Shown here: in pieces, positions 57,529 through 64,000 of the stretch
Position numbering within the stretch: the stretch's first letter is position 1
Layout: each line of letters begins with the position of its first letter
NCBI RefSeq assembly: GCF_041380015.1
Contig: NZ_CP159978.1
From: Buchananella felis
GTDB taxonomy: Bacteria; Actinomycetota; Actinomycetes; Actinomycetales; Actinomycetaceae
Length of the DNA stretch: 64,000 bases
Direction: 5' to 3' (one strand)
Position numbers and translations under genes: made by a program
Notes under the pieces: model-generated
What the model was told of the DNA's origin: nothing
Database searches by the model: none
What the model saw: only the letters and a program-made list of their open reading frames with translations

Positions 57529-59556
57529 TTATCGAGCCACCTTCAGGACCGGGTCACCCGCGTCCACGCTGCCACCCACCAGGGGGGTCACCTGGGACAG
57601 CGCAGCGGTGTTGGTGACGGTCATGATCGTGGTGGTCGGGTAGCCGGCACGCTCGATGGCCTCGAAGTCGGCGGTGACCAGCAGGTCGCCGGCCTCGACG
57701 CGCTGGCCGCGCTGCACGGCCACGGCGAAGCCCTCACCCTGCAGCTTGACCGTGTCGATGCCCACGTGCACCAGCACCTCCACGCCGTCGTCGGTCTTGA
57801 TGCCGAAGGCGTGACCGGACTTCGCCGCGGTGGCGATGGTGCCGGAGACCGGGGAAACCACCTTGGTGGAGACGGGCTCGATGGCCACGCCCTCACCCAA
57901 GGCCTTGGAGGCGAAGACCTTGTCGCCGCACTCCTCCAGGCTCATCACGCGGCCGGCCACGGGGGCGCCCACGGAGGTGGTGGCAACCATGGTCGCGGTG
58001 GCGGCACCGCCGGCGGACAGCGGCGCGGCAACCGGAGCGGCGGCCGGGGCGGCAGCGTCGGCCACCTTCGCCAGAGCGGCGGCCTTCTCCTCCGGGGTGC
58101 GGTAGTCCATCACGATGATCAGGATCATCGCGGTGAAGAACGCGACGGCGATGGCGATGCCGTAAACCCACATCGGGGAGAACACGGGGATGGTCAGCAG
58201 CGAGGTGAACGCGAAGGCGTTGGTCTTCACGCCCTCGAAGGGCAGGCCCAGCAGGGCGATGGTCAGACCACCCGCGAAACAGCCGATCAGCATGCGGGAG
58301 TAGACCTTCTTGAAGCGCAGGTGAATACCGTAGAGGGACGGCTCGGAGATACCACCGAACAGGCCGGCTGCCAGCGCACCGGTGGCGGTCTGACGCATCT
58401 GCACGTCCTTCTCACGCATGGACAGGTAGAGCACACCGGCGGTGGCGCCGAAGCAGGCGAAGTTCCATGCACCCATCGGGCCCTGAATGAAGTCGAAGCC
58501 CAGGGTGTCGATGTTTACCAGCATGAGGGCGTTGAGCGGCCAGTGCAGGCCCAGCGGCACCAGGAACGGGTAAAGCATCGGGATGAGGATGGCGAAGACG
58601 AAGGGGGCGTTGGAGTTCATCCAGGCCAGGCCGGTGCCCAGGCCGTTGCCCAGCCACACGCCGGAGGGGCCAATAATGAAGGCGGTCAGCGGGATCATCA
58701 CGGCCAGCGAGATGAAGGGCAGGAACACCATCTGGACGTTGTTCGGGATGACCTTCTTCAAGCCCTTGTAGACCAGGCCCAGAACGGCCACCATCATTAG
58801 CGGCACGAACACGTTGCCGCCGTAGCCGTTCAACTGCATCGGCAGGCCCCAGATGTCTGTGGTGCACTGCAACCGGCCACCCAGGGTCTCGTTGGCCACA
58901 CAGGTGGTGCCGGGGAAGCGGGCGGGGTAAGCCAGGCTTTCGAATTCCGGGGTCATGAGCGCACCCATGACGGCGGCACCGACCCACGGGTCTACGTTGA
59001 GCTTCTTGGAGGCGTTGTAGGCCACCATGATCGGCAGGAAGTAGAACACCGCGTTCCACATCGCGTCGATGAACACCCACGTTGCCCCCTTGGCGGGGTC
59101 GCGGAAGTCCACGATGTGCAGGGCGTCTAGTACCGCAGCTGAGGCGATGATGAGGGATGCGCCAAGCAGGACGCCCAGGATCGGGCGGAACGAGTCAGAG
59201 AGGTACTCGAAGAAAGAATCCAGGATGGCGGACTTGCCGCGGGCCTTTGCGCGGGCCGCGGCCTTGACGTCCGCGTCGCTCTGCTCGCCGGTGTGGGCGG
59301 ACTTGCCAACGCCGGGCAGGGCAACTAGCTGGTTGAAGACGCTCTGGACTGCGCCACCGATGACCACCTGCAGGCGGTCGCCCGACTGCGGCACGGCGGC
59401 CAGCACCCCGGGGGTGGAGTCCAGCTTGCCCTGGTCTACCAGGGAAGCGTCGTGGAGCTCGAAACGCAGGCGCGTGGCGCAGTGCGTCAGGCTCGTGATG
59501 TTTTCAGCGCCGCCAACGTGGGCCAAGATGGCCTTGGCGGTCTCTAGTTCAGACAC
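57529..59556 (-). CDS. PTS EIIBCA, glucose/beta-glucoside family
   Basis: The 675-residue sugar transporter has EIIB with THCATRLRF (Cys26, phosphorylated), a ten-helix EIIC (about residues 105-480: LPIMVAYNASKKLNVDP, FGGISEPSLYGIHL) and EIIA with VLVHVGIDTV (His597). The order B-C-A and the BglG-type regulator suggest a beta-glucoside, sucrose or trehalose substrate; the exact sugar cannot be assigned. The Ala-rich EIIC-EIIA linker has a dispersed motif copy (58048-58063). ATG 59556 is preceded by AAGGAGG. Expression is controlled by the leader features at 59673-59806. Confidence 0.92.
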   Translation of the reverse strand: MSELETAKAILAHVGGAENITSLTHCATRLRFELHDASLVDQGKLDSTPGVLAAVPQSGDRLQVVIGGAVQSVFNQLVALPGVGKSAHTGEQSDADVKAAARAKARGKSAILDSFFEYLSDSFRPILGVLLGASLIIASAAVLDALHIVDFRDPAKGATWVFIDAMWNAVFYFLPIMVAYNASKKLNVDPWVGAAVMGALMTPEFESLAYPARFPGTTCVANETLGGRLQCTTDIWGLPMQLNGYGGNVFVPLMMVAVLGLVYKGLKKVIPNNVQMVFLPFISLAVMIPLTAFIIGPSGVWLGNGLGTGLAWMNSNAPFVFAILIPMLYPFLVPLGLHWPLNALMLVNIDTLGFDFIQGPMGAWNFACFGATAGVLYLSMREKDVQMRQTATGALAAGLFGGISEPSLYGIHLRFKKVYSRMLIGCFAGGLTIALLGLPFEGVKTNAFAFTSLLTIPVFSPMWVYGIAIAVAFFTAMILIIVMDYRTPEEKAAALAKVADAAAPAAAPVAAPLSAGGAATATMVATTSVGAPVAGRVMSLEECGDKVFASKALGEGVAIEPVSTKVVSPVSGTIATAAKSGHAFGIKTDDGVEVLVHVGIDTVKLQGEGFAVAVQRGQRVEAGDLLVTADFEAIERAGYPTTTIMTVTNTAALSQVTPLVGGSVDAGDPVLKVAR

Positions 59557-59672
59557 CGTCGTCCTCCTTGAGGGTAGAGCAGGGTTGTTACTCCGGGGAC
59601 GGACCCGGGGAGGTCACCGCCGCGGCTCCTTACCGCGTTCAGTGCTGTTTGGGCTTGAGCAGCTCAACGGAG

Positions 59673-59715
59673 AAAAAAAAAGACCTGAGAGCGCACGCGA
59701 GTGCGTCTCAGGTCT
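59673..59715 (-). terminator. Leader terminator before the PTS gene
   Basis: On the minus strand: AGACCTGAGACGCAC, a short loop, and GTGCGCTCTCAGGTCT (one bulge), directly followed by nine T residues. The 5' arm overlaps the end of the RAT, so antitermination and termination exclude each other. Confidence 0.92.
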
Positions 59716-59753
59716 TGCCTCGTATTGATTGCTCAGCGGAGTAACAACCCTGC
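59710..59753 (-). promoter_or_regulatory. Ribonucleic antiterminator (RAT) of the PTS leader
   Basis: The minus strand reads GGGTTGTTACTCC, a longer apical loop, then GGCAAGACCT. These match the GGnTTGTTACTG and GGCAAGACC halves of sacB/bgl RATs. Binding by the BglG-type protein encoded at 56486 would prevent the terminator. Confidence 0.88.
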
Positions 59754-59777
59754 AGCCTTTCGGCCGTTTATGTTGCC

Positions 59778-59806
59778 AGGCTACCACCCAGCTTGTCGGT
59801 GGGCAA
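59778..59806 (-). promoter_or_regulatory. Promoter of the PTS leader
   Basis: Minus-strand TTGCCC (59806-59801) and TAGCCT (59783-59778) with a 17-base spacer, about 25 bases upstream of the RAT. Confidence 0.6.
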
Positions 59807-59854
59807 GGAGTTGGGGAGGTGCCGGTTCGCGGCCCGCCCCGGCCCGAAAGACGG

Positions 59855-59895
59855 GGTGGGGGTGGCGGGGCCGGTACGGCGCCGCCACCCCCACC
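59855..59895 (-). terminator. Terminator after the Gly/Tyr-rich protein gene
   Basis: GGTGGGGGTGGCG at 59855-59867 pairs exactly with 59883-59895. It lies just beyond the stop of the gene at 59919 on the minus strand. Confidence 0.7.
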
Positions 59896-59918
59896 TCAAC
59901 TCTGGGGGAGAGCCGGGT

Positions 59919-61049
59919 TTACTCGAAGAGCACCCGGTGGTCGTCCAGCCAGTTGTCGACGTAGAACTGCACCGGCTTGCCGGGGGTCACCCAGAAGGCC
60001 AGCTTGTAGGTGATGGTGGCGCCGGGCTCGATCGTGTCCATCGGGATGAAGTCCAGGTCCGGGTCGTCCAAGTCAACGATGCCGTCTGCCTTCTTGCCTT
60101 CGGTGACCATGTCGAGGTCCAGCTCGATGGTGTCAAACTTGCTGGAGGTGTCGTTCTTGATGGTCACCGTGACCTCTAGGGGGCGGTCCTGGCCCGGGTA
60201 GACCGGATCGGTGGCGTACTTGCCCACCGTGTATTCCTTGGGCTCAGAGACGGTCACCAAGATCTTGTTACCCATGTCAACGGTCTCGCCCCACTTGGCT
60301 GACTTCGCGTCAGAGGCGATCTTGATGGCTTCTTGTTCGGGGCTGCCGCCGGGGGCCTCGGTGGGCTGGGCGGTTTCCTCCTGCGTGGGCTCCGTGGTGG
60401 CGGGGGCGGTGGCGGTGGGCTTCGGGCTGGGGGTGTCCTTGCCCTTGTTGTCGTCGCCGCCGAAGAACAGGAAGTAGACCAGCAGGCCGATCAGCAGCGC
60501 GGCCACACCGCCCGCGATGCCCAGGATCATGCCGGTGTTGGACTTGCCGGAGCCGCCGGTGCCACCCGGGCCCTGCGGGGCGCCGTAGGCGGGCTGGGCA
60601 CCCGGGTAGCCGGCCTGCGGGTAGGCCGCCGTGCCGTACGCGGCGGTGGGCTGGGCGCCCTGCGGCGCGCCGTATCCGCCCTGACTATAGGAGGCGTCGG
60701 CCTGACCGTAGCCGGGCTGGGCACCCGGGTATCCGCCCTGGCCGTAGGCGGCCGGGGTGCCGTAGGCGGCGGGCTGGGTGCCGGGGGTGCCGTAGGCGCT
60801 CTGGCCGTAGGAGGCGTCGGCCTGACCATAGCCAGGCTGGGCGCCGTAGCCGCCCTGGCCGTAGGGCTGGGGCGTGGACGGGTAGGCCATGGTGGCGTCG
60901 GTGGGAGCGGCGCCTACCGGGCTGGCCGGCTGCGCCGGCGTGCCGAAGTCTGCCGCCTGCGGGGCCGAGGCCTGGCTCATGTCAGCCGGGCCAGAGGGAA
61001 CTCCGCCTGGCGTGTTCGGGAATTGAGGCTGGTCGGGCTCGTTGCTCAT
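59919..61049 (-). CDS. Gly/Tyr/Gln-rich membrane protein with exported domain
   Basis: The 376-residue protein has a cytosolic N terminus (about residues 1-165) built of repeats such as PGYGQADASY and YGTPAAYGQG. One membrane helix (about 172-195: MILGIAGGVAALLIGLLVYF), a Pro/Thr linker and a C-terminal Ig-like domain (about 245-376: ILVTVSEPKEYTVGK) similar to DUF4352 follow. The disordered low-complexity tail might drive assembly, which is speculation. ATG 61049 follows GGAGGATCC. Confidence 0.78.
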   Translation of the reverse strand: MSNEPDQPQFPNTPGGVPSGPADMSQASAPQAADFGTPAQPASPVGAAPTDATMAYPSTPQPYGQGGYGAQPGYGQADASYGQSAYGTPGTQPAAYGTPAAYGQGGYPGAQPGYGQADASYSQGGYGAPQGAQPTAAYGTAAYPQAGYPGAQPAYGAPQGPGGTGGSGKSNTGMILGIAGGVAALLIGLLVYFLFFGGDDNKGKDTPSPKPTATAPATTEPTQEETAQPTEAPGGSPEQEAIKIASDAKSAKWGETVDMGNKILVTVSEPKEYTVGKYATDPVYPGQDRPLEVTVTIKNDTSSKFDTIELDLDMVTEGKKADGIVDLDDPDLDFIPMDTIEPGATITYKLAFWVTPGKPVQFYVDNWLDDHRVLFE

Positions 61050-61121
61050 TGGATCCTCCATTTTGGGTGGTCTCTCTTAAAGACTACTCCCCAAGTTGTG
61101 ACCTAGAACCAATACGCTGCT

Positions 61122-62195
61122 TCAGAGTTTTGGTAAAACCGCGCTCGCCCATTGGGTTATCCGCGCAAAGTAGTTGGCGCGCACTTCGGGGCTGGACAGT
61201 GCCAGGTCGTGTTTTCCGCCGGGGATCACCGCGACTTCCACCTTGGGGCCCAGCCCCATCGCGCGCTTGGCTATCGCCTCCACGTCCAGCACCAGGTCCG
61301 CGTCTATTTCTGCGGTGTCCTTGCGGCTGCCTATTTTCAGGCCGAGCTCGGATTGGTCGGAGTGGCAGACCAGTACGGGCAGTGGCAATTCGAGCCCGGC
61401 CGCCACGGCGTCCTGCGCGGCCACCACGGAGGATAGGAATCCGGCCCGGGCTGGCGCGCCGCTGAGTATCTTTCGGGCCAGCGAGAACCTGAATTCCCCG
61501 CCGGTGGAGTAGTGGAGGCTGGCGGAGTTGGTGCCGTGCAGCACCGCCAGCACGGCTTGCCGGTTGACTGCGGCGGTGGCGCGGATGGCCGCGCGCTGGA
61601 GCCGCTTGGCGGCCCTGCCGCCGGAGAGGTCCAGCCACGGAGAGTTGAGGACCAGGGCGTCCACCGCCTCGGGGAAGGCGTGGGTCCACACGCTCACCAG
61701 CAGCGCGCCCATGGAGTGGGCGTTGATGACCACCTGTTGGGCGCCGGCGCTGCGGATCATGTGCACCGCCCGCATCAGGTCATCGCCGTAGGCGCGCAGG
61801 TCGTCCACCCGCCCCACCTCTGCGGCGCCGTCCCACGCCCGCCCGCAGCCGCGCAGGTCCAGCGCGAAGAACGTGAAGCCGGCCTCCTCCCAGGCCCTGG
61901 CCAGGTGGGGGTGGAAAAAGTAGTCCTGGAAGCCGTGGACGTACAGCACGGCCCGCCTGCCGCATTCTGTGGGGAAGGGATGGCCGACGTCCCCTGCGGC
62001 CGCGTCGAAAACCGCGCCGGTGCTAGGGGCGGTGCCGGCGGCAGCGTCGTCCAAACCGTGCCTAGTCCCCAGGGTGCCGGGGCGGTGTACTAGGACCGCC
62101 ACGTTCTGGCCGGGCACGCCACGGTGGGGCCGCACGGCGAAGGTGGTGGCGTGCCAGTTGACCCCGAGCTCGTCGTCCACGACCGTGCCAAGCAT
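61122..62195 (-). CDS. Alpha/beta hydrolase (serine lipase/aminopeptidase type)
   Basis: The 357-residue protein has the catalytic nucleophile elbow INAHSMGAL (Ser), the oxyanion region VLYVHGFQDYFFHP and a C-terminal GGKHDL histidine with an acidic residue before it. No signal peptide is seen. The substrate is unknown. The Ala/Gly-rich insertion at about residues 48-75 contains an inverted pair of the dispersed motif (61981-62052), which other hydrolases lack. ATG 62195 follows AAAGGAGAGG. Confidence 0.85.
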   Translation of the reverse strand: MLGTVVDDELGVNWHATTFAVRPHRGVPGQNVAVLVHRPGTLGTRHGLDDAAAGTAPSTGAVFDAAAGDVGHPFPTECGRRAVLYVHGFQDYFFHPHLARAWEEAGFTFFALDLRGCGRAWDGAAEVGRVDDLRAYGDDLMRAVHMIRSAGAQQVVINAHSMGALLVSVWTHAFPEAVDALVLNSPWLDLSGGRAAKRLQRAAIRATAAVNRQAVLAVLHGTNSASLHYSTGGEFRFSLARKILSGAPARAGFLSSVVAAQDAVAAGLELPLPVLVCHSDQSELGLKIGSRKDTAEIDADLVLDVEAIAKRAMGLGPKVEVAVIPGGKHDLALSSPEVRANYFARITQWASAVLPKL

Positions 62196-62311
62196 TTCGC
62201 CTCTCCTTTGCGCGTTGCCTCTAGGGGGCAATTGTGCGCCTCGCCGCTGCCGGCCGCGCGGCCGTTATCAATCTGAAACAGGGGGCGTGAGCAGTAGCAC
62301 CCCTACTTGCG

Positions 62312-62340
62312 TTGACCGGCAAAGCGGGCATTGCTTATCG
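62312..62340 (+). promoter_or_regulatory. Promoter of metNI
   Basis: TTGACC at 62312-62317 and TTATCG at 62335-62340 with a 17-base spacer, directly upstream of the riboswitch. Confidence 0.65.
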
Positions 62341-62349
62341 TGTTCGCAA

Positions 62350-62440
62350 CCATCCAGAGCAGCACCAGAGACCTGGCTCTACGACGCTGCAGCAACCCCC
62401 TGCTTGCGGGTGAGGGTGCTTCCGCCAGGACCGATGGAGG
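62350..62440 (+). ncRNA. SAM riboswitch (S-box family) before metN
   Basis: Conserved core elements are visible: AGAGCAGC, GACCTGGC, GCTGCAGCAACC, a small hairpin CCCCC-TGCTTGC-GGG, and GGTGCTTCCGCC. P1 is CCATC (62350-62354) with GATGG (62433-62437), and P2 is GCAGC with GCTGC. The 3' arm of P1 shares bases with the GGAGG ribosome site (62436-62440) of metN. SAM binding should therefore block translation start. Confidence 0.8.
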
Positions 62441-62444
62441 AACA

Positions 62445-63452
62445 GTGACCAAGAGGGCTAAGCACGCCGAGGTAGCGATCGAGCTGCGCGACGTGGTCAA
62501 GACCTACGTGACCGGCGGCAAGCAGGTAAACGCCCTGGACGGCGTCTCCCTCACCGTGCCGCGCGGCGCGATCCACGGGATCGTGGGCCAGTCCGGGGCG
62601 GGCAAGTCCACCCTGGTGCGCTGCCTGACCGCCCTGGAGACCCCCACCTCCGGCGAGGTGCTGGTGGACGGGCAGAACATCGCCGCCCTCAGCTCCAAGG
62701 AGCTGCGCGCCGCGCGCCGCAACATCGGCATGGTCTTCCAGCACGCCAACCTGCTGGACGCCCGCACGGCCGCCGCGAACATCGCCTACCCGCTCAACCT
62801 GGCGGGCGTGAAGGGAGAGAAGGCAAAGGCCCGCGTGGATCGCCTGCTGGCCGTGGTGGGCCTGGAGGGGCGTGGCCACCACTACCCCTCCGAGTTGTCC
62901 GGCGGCCAGAAGCAGCGCGTGGGCATCGCCCGTGCCCTGGCCGACGAGCCCGCCGTGCTGCTGTGCGACGAGCCCACCTCCGCCCTCGATTCCGAGACCA
63001 CCCGCCAGGTGCTCTCCCTCATCAAGGACGTGCGCGACCGCCTGGGCGTGACCGTCGTGATCATCACCCACGAGATGAGCGTGGTGCGCTCGGTGTGTGA
63101 CTCGGTCACCCTGTTGGAGGCCGGTCGCGTCAGCGAGCACGGCACCCTGGAGGAGGTGCTCAGCCGCCCGTCCTCGCGCCTGTCCCGCGAGCTGGTGCCA
63201 CCGCCCGCCGTGGCGAAGGACGCCGGCACGATCGTTGACATCGCCTTCTCCTCCCACCCCGGCGAGCCCACCGGTTCGCGCGTCATGGCGCTGATCGCCT
63301 CTTTGGGGGCCGACGTTGCCGCCGGCGTGTTTGAGACCGTAGGCCAGGCCCAGATCGGCCGCCTCGCCCTGACCTGCGGCGGGCGCGACCCGCACGAGCT
63401 GGTGCGGGCCCTGCAGGACGCCGGCATCGACGCGGAGGTGCGGGCACGATGA
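62445..63452 (+). CDS. metN: Methionine ABC transporter ATP-binding protein
   Basis: The 335-residue protein has the ABC motifs: Walker A IVGQSGAGKSTLVRCL, Q-loop MVFQHANLLD, signature LSGGQKQRVGIARAL, Walker B VLLCDEPTSALD and H-loop IITHEMSVV. A C-terminal NIL/ACT-like domain (about residues 255-335) gives methionine control. GTG 62445 is fixed by the GGAGG site and the riboswitch. The stop overlaps metI (ATGA). Confidence 0.95.
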   Translation: MTKRAKHAEVAIELRDVVKTYVTGGKQVNALDGVSLTVPRGAIHGIVGQSGAGKSTLVRCLTALETPTSGEVLVDGQNIAALSSKELRAARRNIGMVFQHANLLDARTAAANIAYPLNLAGVKGEKAKARVDRLLAVVGLEGRGHHYPSELSGGQKQRVGIARALADEPAVLLCDEPTSALDSETTRQVLSLIKDVRDRLGVTVVIITHEMSVVRSVCDSVTLLEAGRVSEHGTLEEVLSRPSSRLSRELVPPPAVAKDAGTIVDIAFSSHPGEPTGSRVMALIASLGADVAAGVFETVGQAQIGRLALTCGGRDPHELVRALQDAGIDAEVRAR

Positions 63453-64000
63453 GCGTGTTGAGTGTGATTGCGGGTCTGCCCGGCGCAGTGGCGCAGGCGG
63501 GTAACGGCCTGGCCGCGCAGGCGGGCGTTGCCCTGGCTGGAAGGGACAAGTCCTTCTTCGAGGAGCTCGTCAGCAGCCCGGTGATCCGCAAGAAGTTGTG
63601 GCCCGCCGTGGTGGAGACCCTGCAGATGACCGGCCTGTCCACGCTCGTGGCGGTCCTGGTGGGCCTGCCGCTGGGCATCGCCCTGGTGGCCACGGCCTCT
63701 CGTGGCCTGCGCCCCAACCGGGTGGTCAACGCCGTGCTGTCCGCGATCGTGAACGTGGGCCGCTCGGTGCCGTTCATCATCCTGCTGATCGCCCTCATCC
63801 CCTTCACGCGCTGGCTGGTGGGGGACACCCTGGGCTGGCTGCCCGCCTCCGTGCCCCTGTCTATCGGCGCGATCCCCTTCTTCGCCCGCCTGGCTGAGAG
63901 CGCCATCCTGGGCGTGGAGAGCGGCAAGATCGAGGCCGCCCAGATGATGGGCGCCACCCGTCTGCAGATCATGTGGGGCGTGCAGGTGCGAGAGGCCCTG
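63449..64000 (+). CDS. metI: Methionine ABC transporter permease, 3' end outside window
   Basis: At least 184 residues of a MetI-type permease. A variable N terminus is followed by WPAVVETLQMTGLSTLVAVL, GLPLGIALVATAS, RSVPFIILLIALIPFTRWLV and the EAAQMMGATRLQI coupling loop. The gene continues past base 64000. It starts with the ATGA overlap on metN. Confidence 0.93.
   Translation, partial: MSVLSVIAGLPGAVAQAGNGLAAQAGVALAGRDKSFFEELVSSPVIRKKLWPAVVETLQMTGLSTLVAVLVGLPLGIALVATASRGLRPNRVVNAVLSAIVNVGRSVPFIILLIALIPFTRWLVGDTLGWLPASVPLSIGAIPFFARLAESAILGVESGKIEAAQMMGATRLQIMWGVQVREAL

Noticed and set aside
62331..62444. Upstream extension of metN
   Set aside because: It lies within the SAM riboswitch; GTG 62445 has the ribosome site and the conserved start.

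Overview
The window is GC-rich bacterial chromosome (about two thirds G+C by eye) from a Gram-positive actinobacterium. The evidence is a MurT/GatD pair, a DUF5926 protein, actinobacterial-type phosphoglucomutase, serS, pheA and DAG-kinase genes, and a secreted protein with SdrD-like and cell-wall-binding repeats. The PTS/BglG locus and host-associated surface protein fit the Actinomycetaceae best, but the genus cannot be fixed from sequence alone.

Layout. 0-3.1 kb: a YtxH-like protein, a ferritin-VIT iron/manganese transporter, a TRIC-type channel and an SRAP peptidase. 3.1-6.4 kb: two accessory ATPase genes (AAA+ and Schlafen AlbA_2/HATPase), each with its own palindromic operator. 6.4-25.9 kb: mostly housekeeping (second VIT transporter, App1-type phosphatase, pgm, rhodanese, DUF5926, glycosyltransferase, pheA, DAG kinase, secreted protein, GH13, serS, HAD phosphatase, AGE epimerase, an NYN gene broken by a stop codon, murT-gatD). 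25.9-31.5 kb: two tRNA-Ser genes, a nested insertion-sequence island and tRNA-Arg. 31.7-37.8 kb: FMN reductase, a large surface protein and a Ca2+-type P-ATPase. 37.9-51.7 kb: a defence-like island with DUF3800, HipBA, a two-helix membrane protein, a degenerate type I-E-like CRISPR remnant, a complete type I restriction-modification operon (hsdM-hsdS-hsdR), an Abi_2 protein and an AAA_14/DUF4143 ATPase behind five 23-bp iterons. 51.7-64 kb: fadD, a PH-domain protein, an HTH/PIN toxin-antitoxin module inserted between 25-bp direct repeats, a second PIN gene, a BglG-type antiterminator with its EIIBCA PTS target and RAT/terminator leader, a Gly/Tyr-rich membrane protein, an alpha/beta hydrolase, and metNI behind a SAM riboswitch.

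Genes that work together: murT and gatD overlap by ATGA and together amidate lipid II. hsdM, hsdS and hsdR overlap by ATGA and form one restriction-modification operon. hipB and hipA overlap in the same way. The BglG-family protein is expected to bind the RAT in the leader of the PTS gene next to it. metN and metI form one methionine importer operon.

The most unusual signals are in non-coding DNA. A 16-bp motif (GGCCGACGTTGCCGCC and close variants) recurs many times, often in inverted pairs and inside non-conserved protein segments. At least four unrelated accessory genes carry private arrays of palindromes or iterons with exact spacing. Four separate pairs of long repeats (41, 66, 25 and 83 bp) mark modular insertions or structured intergenic elements.
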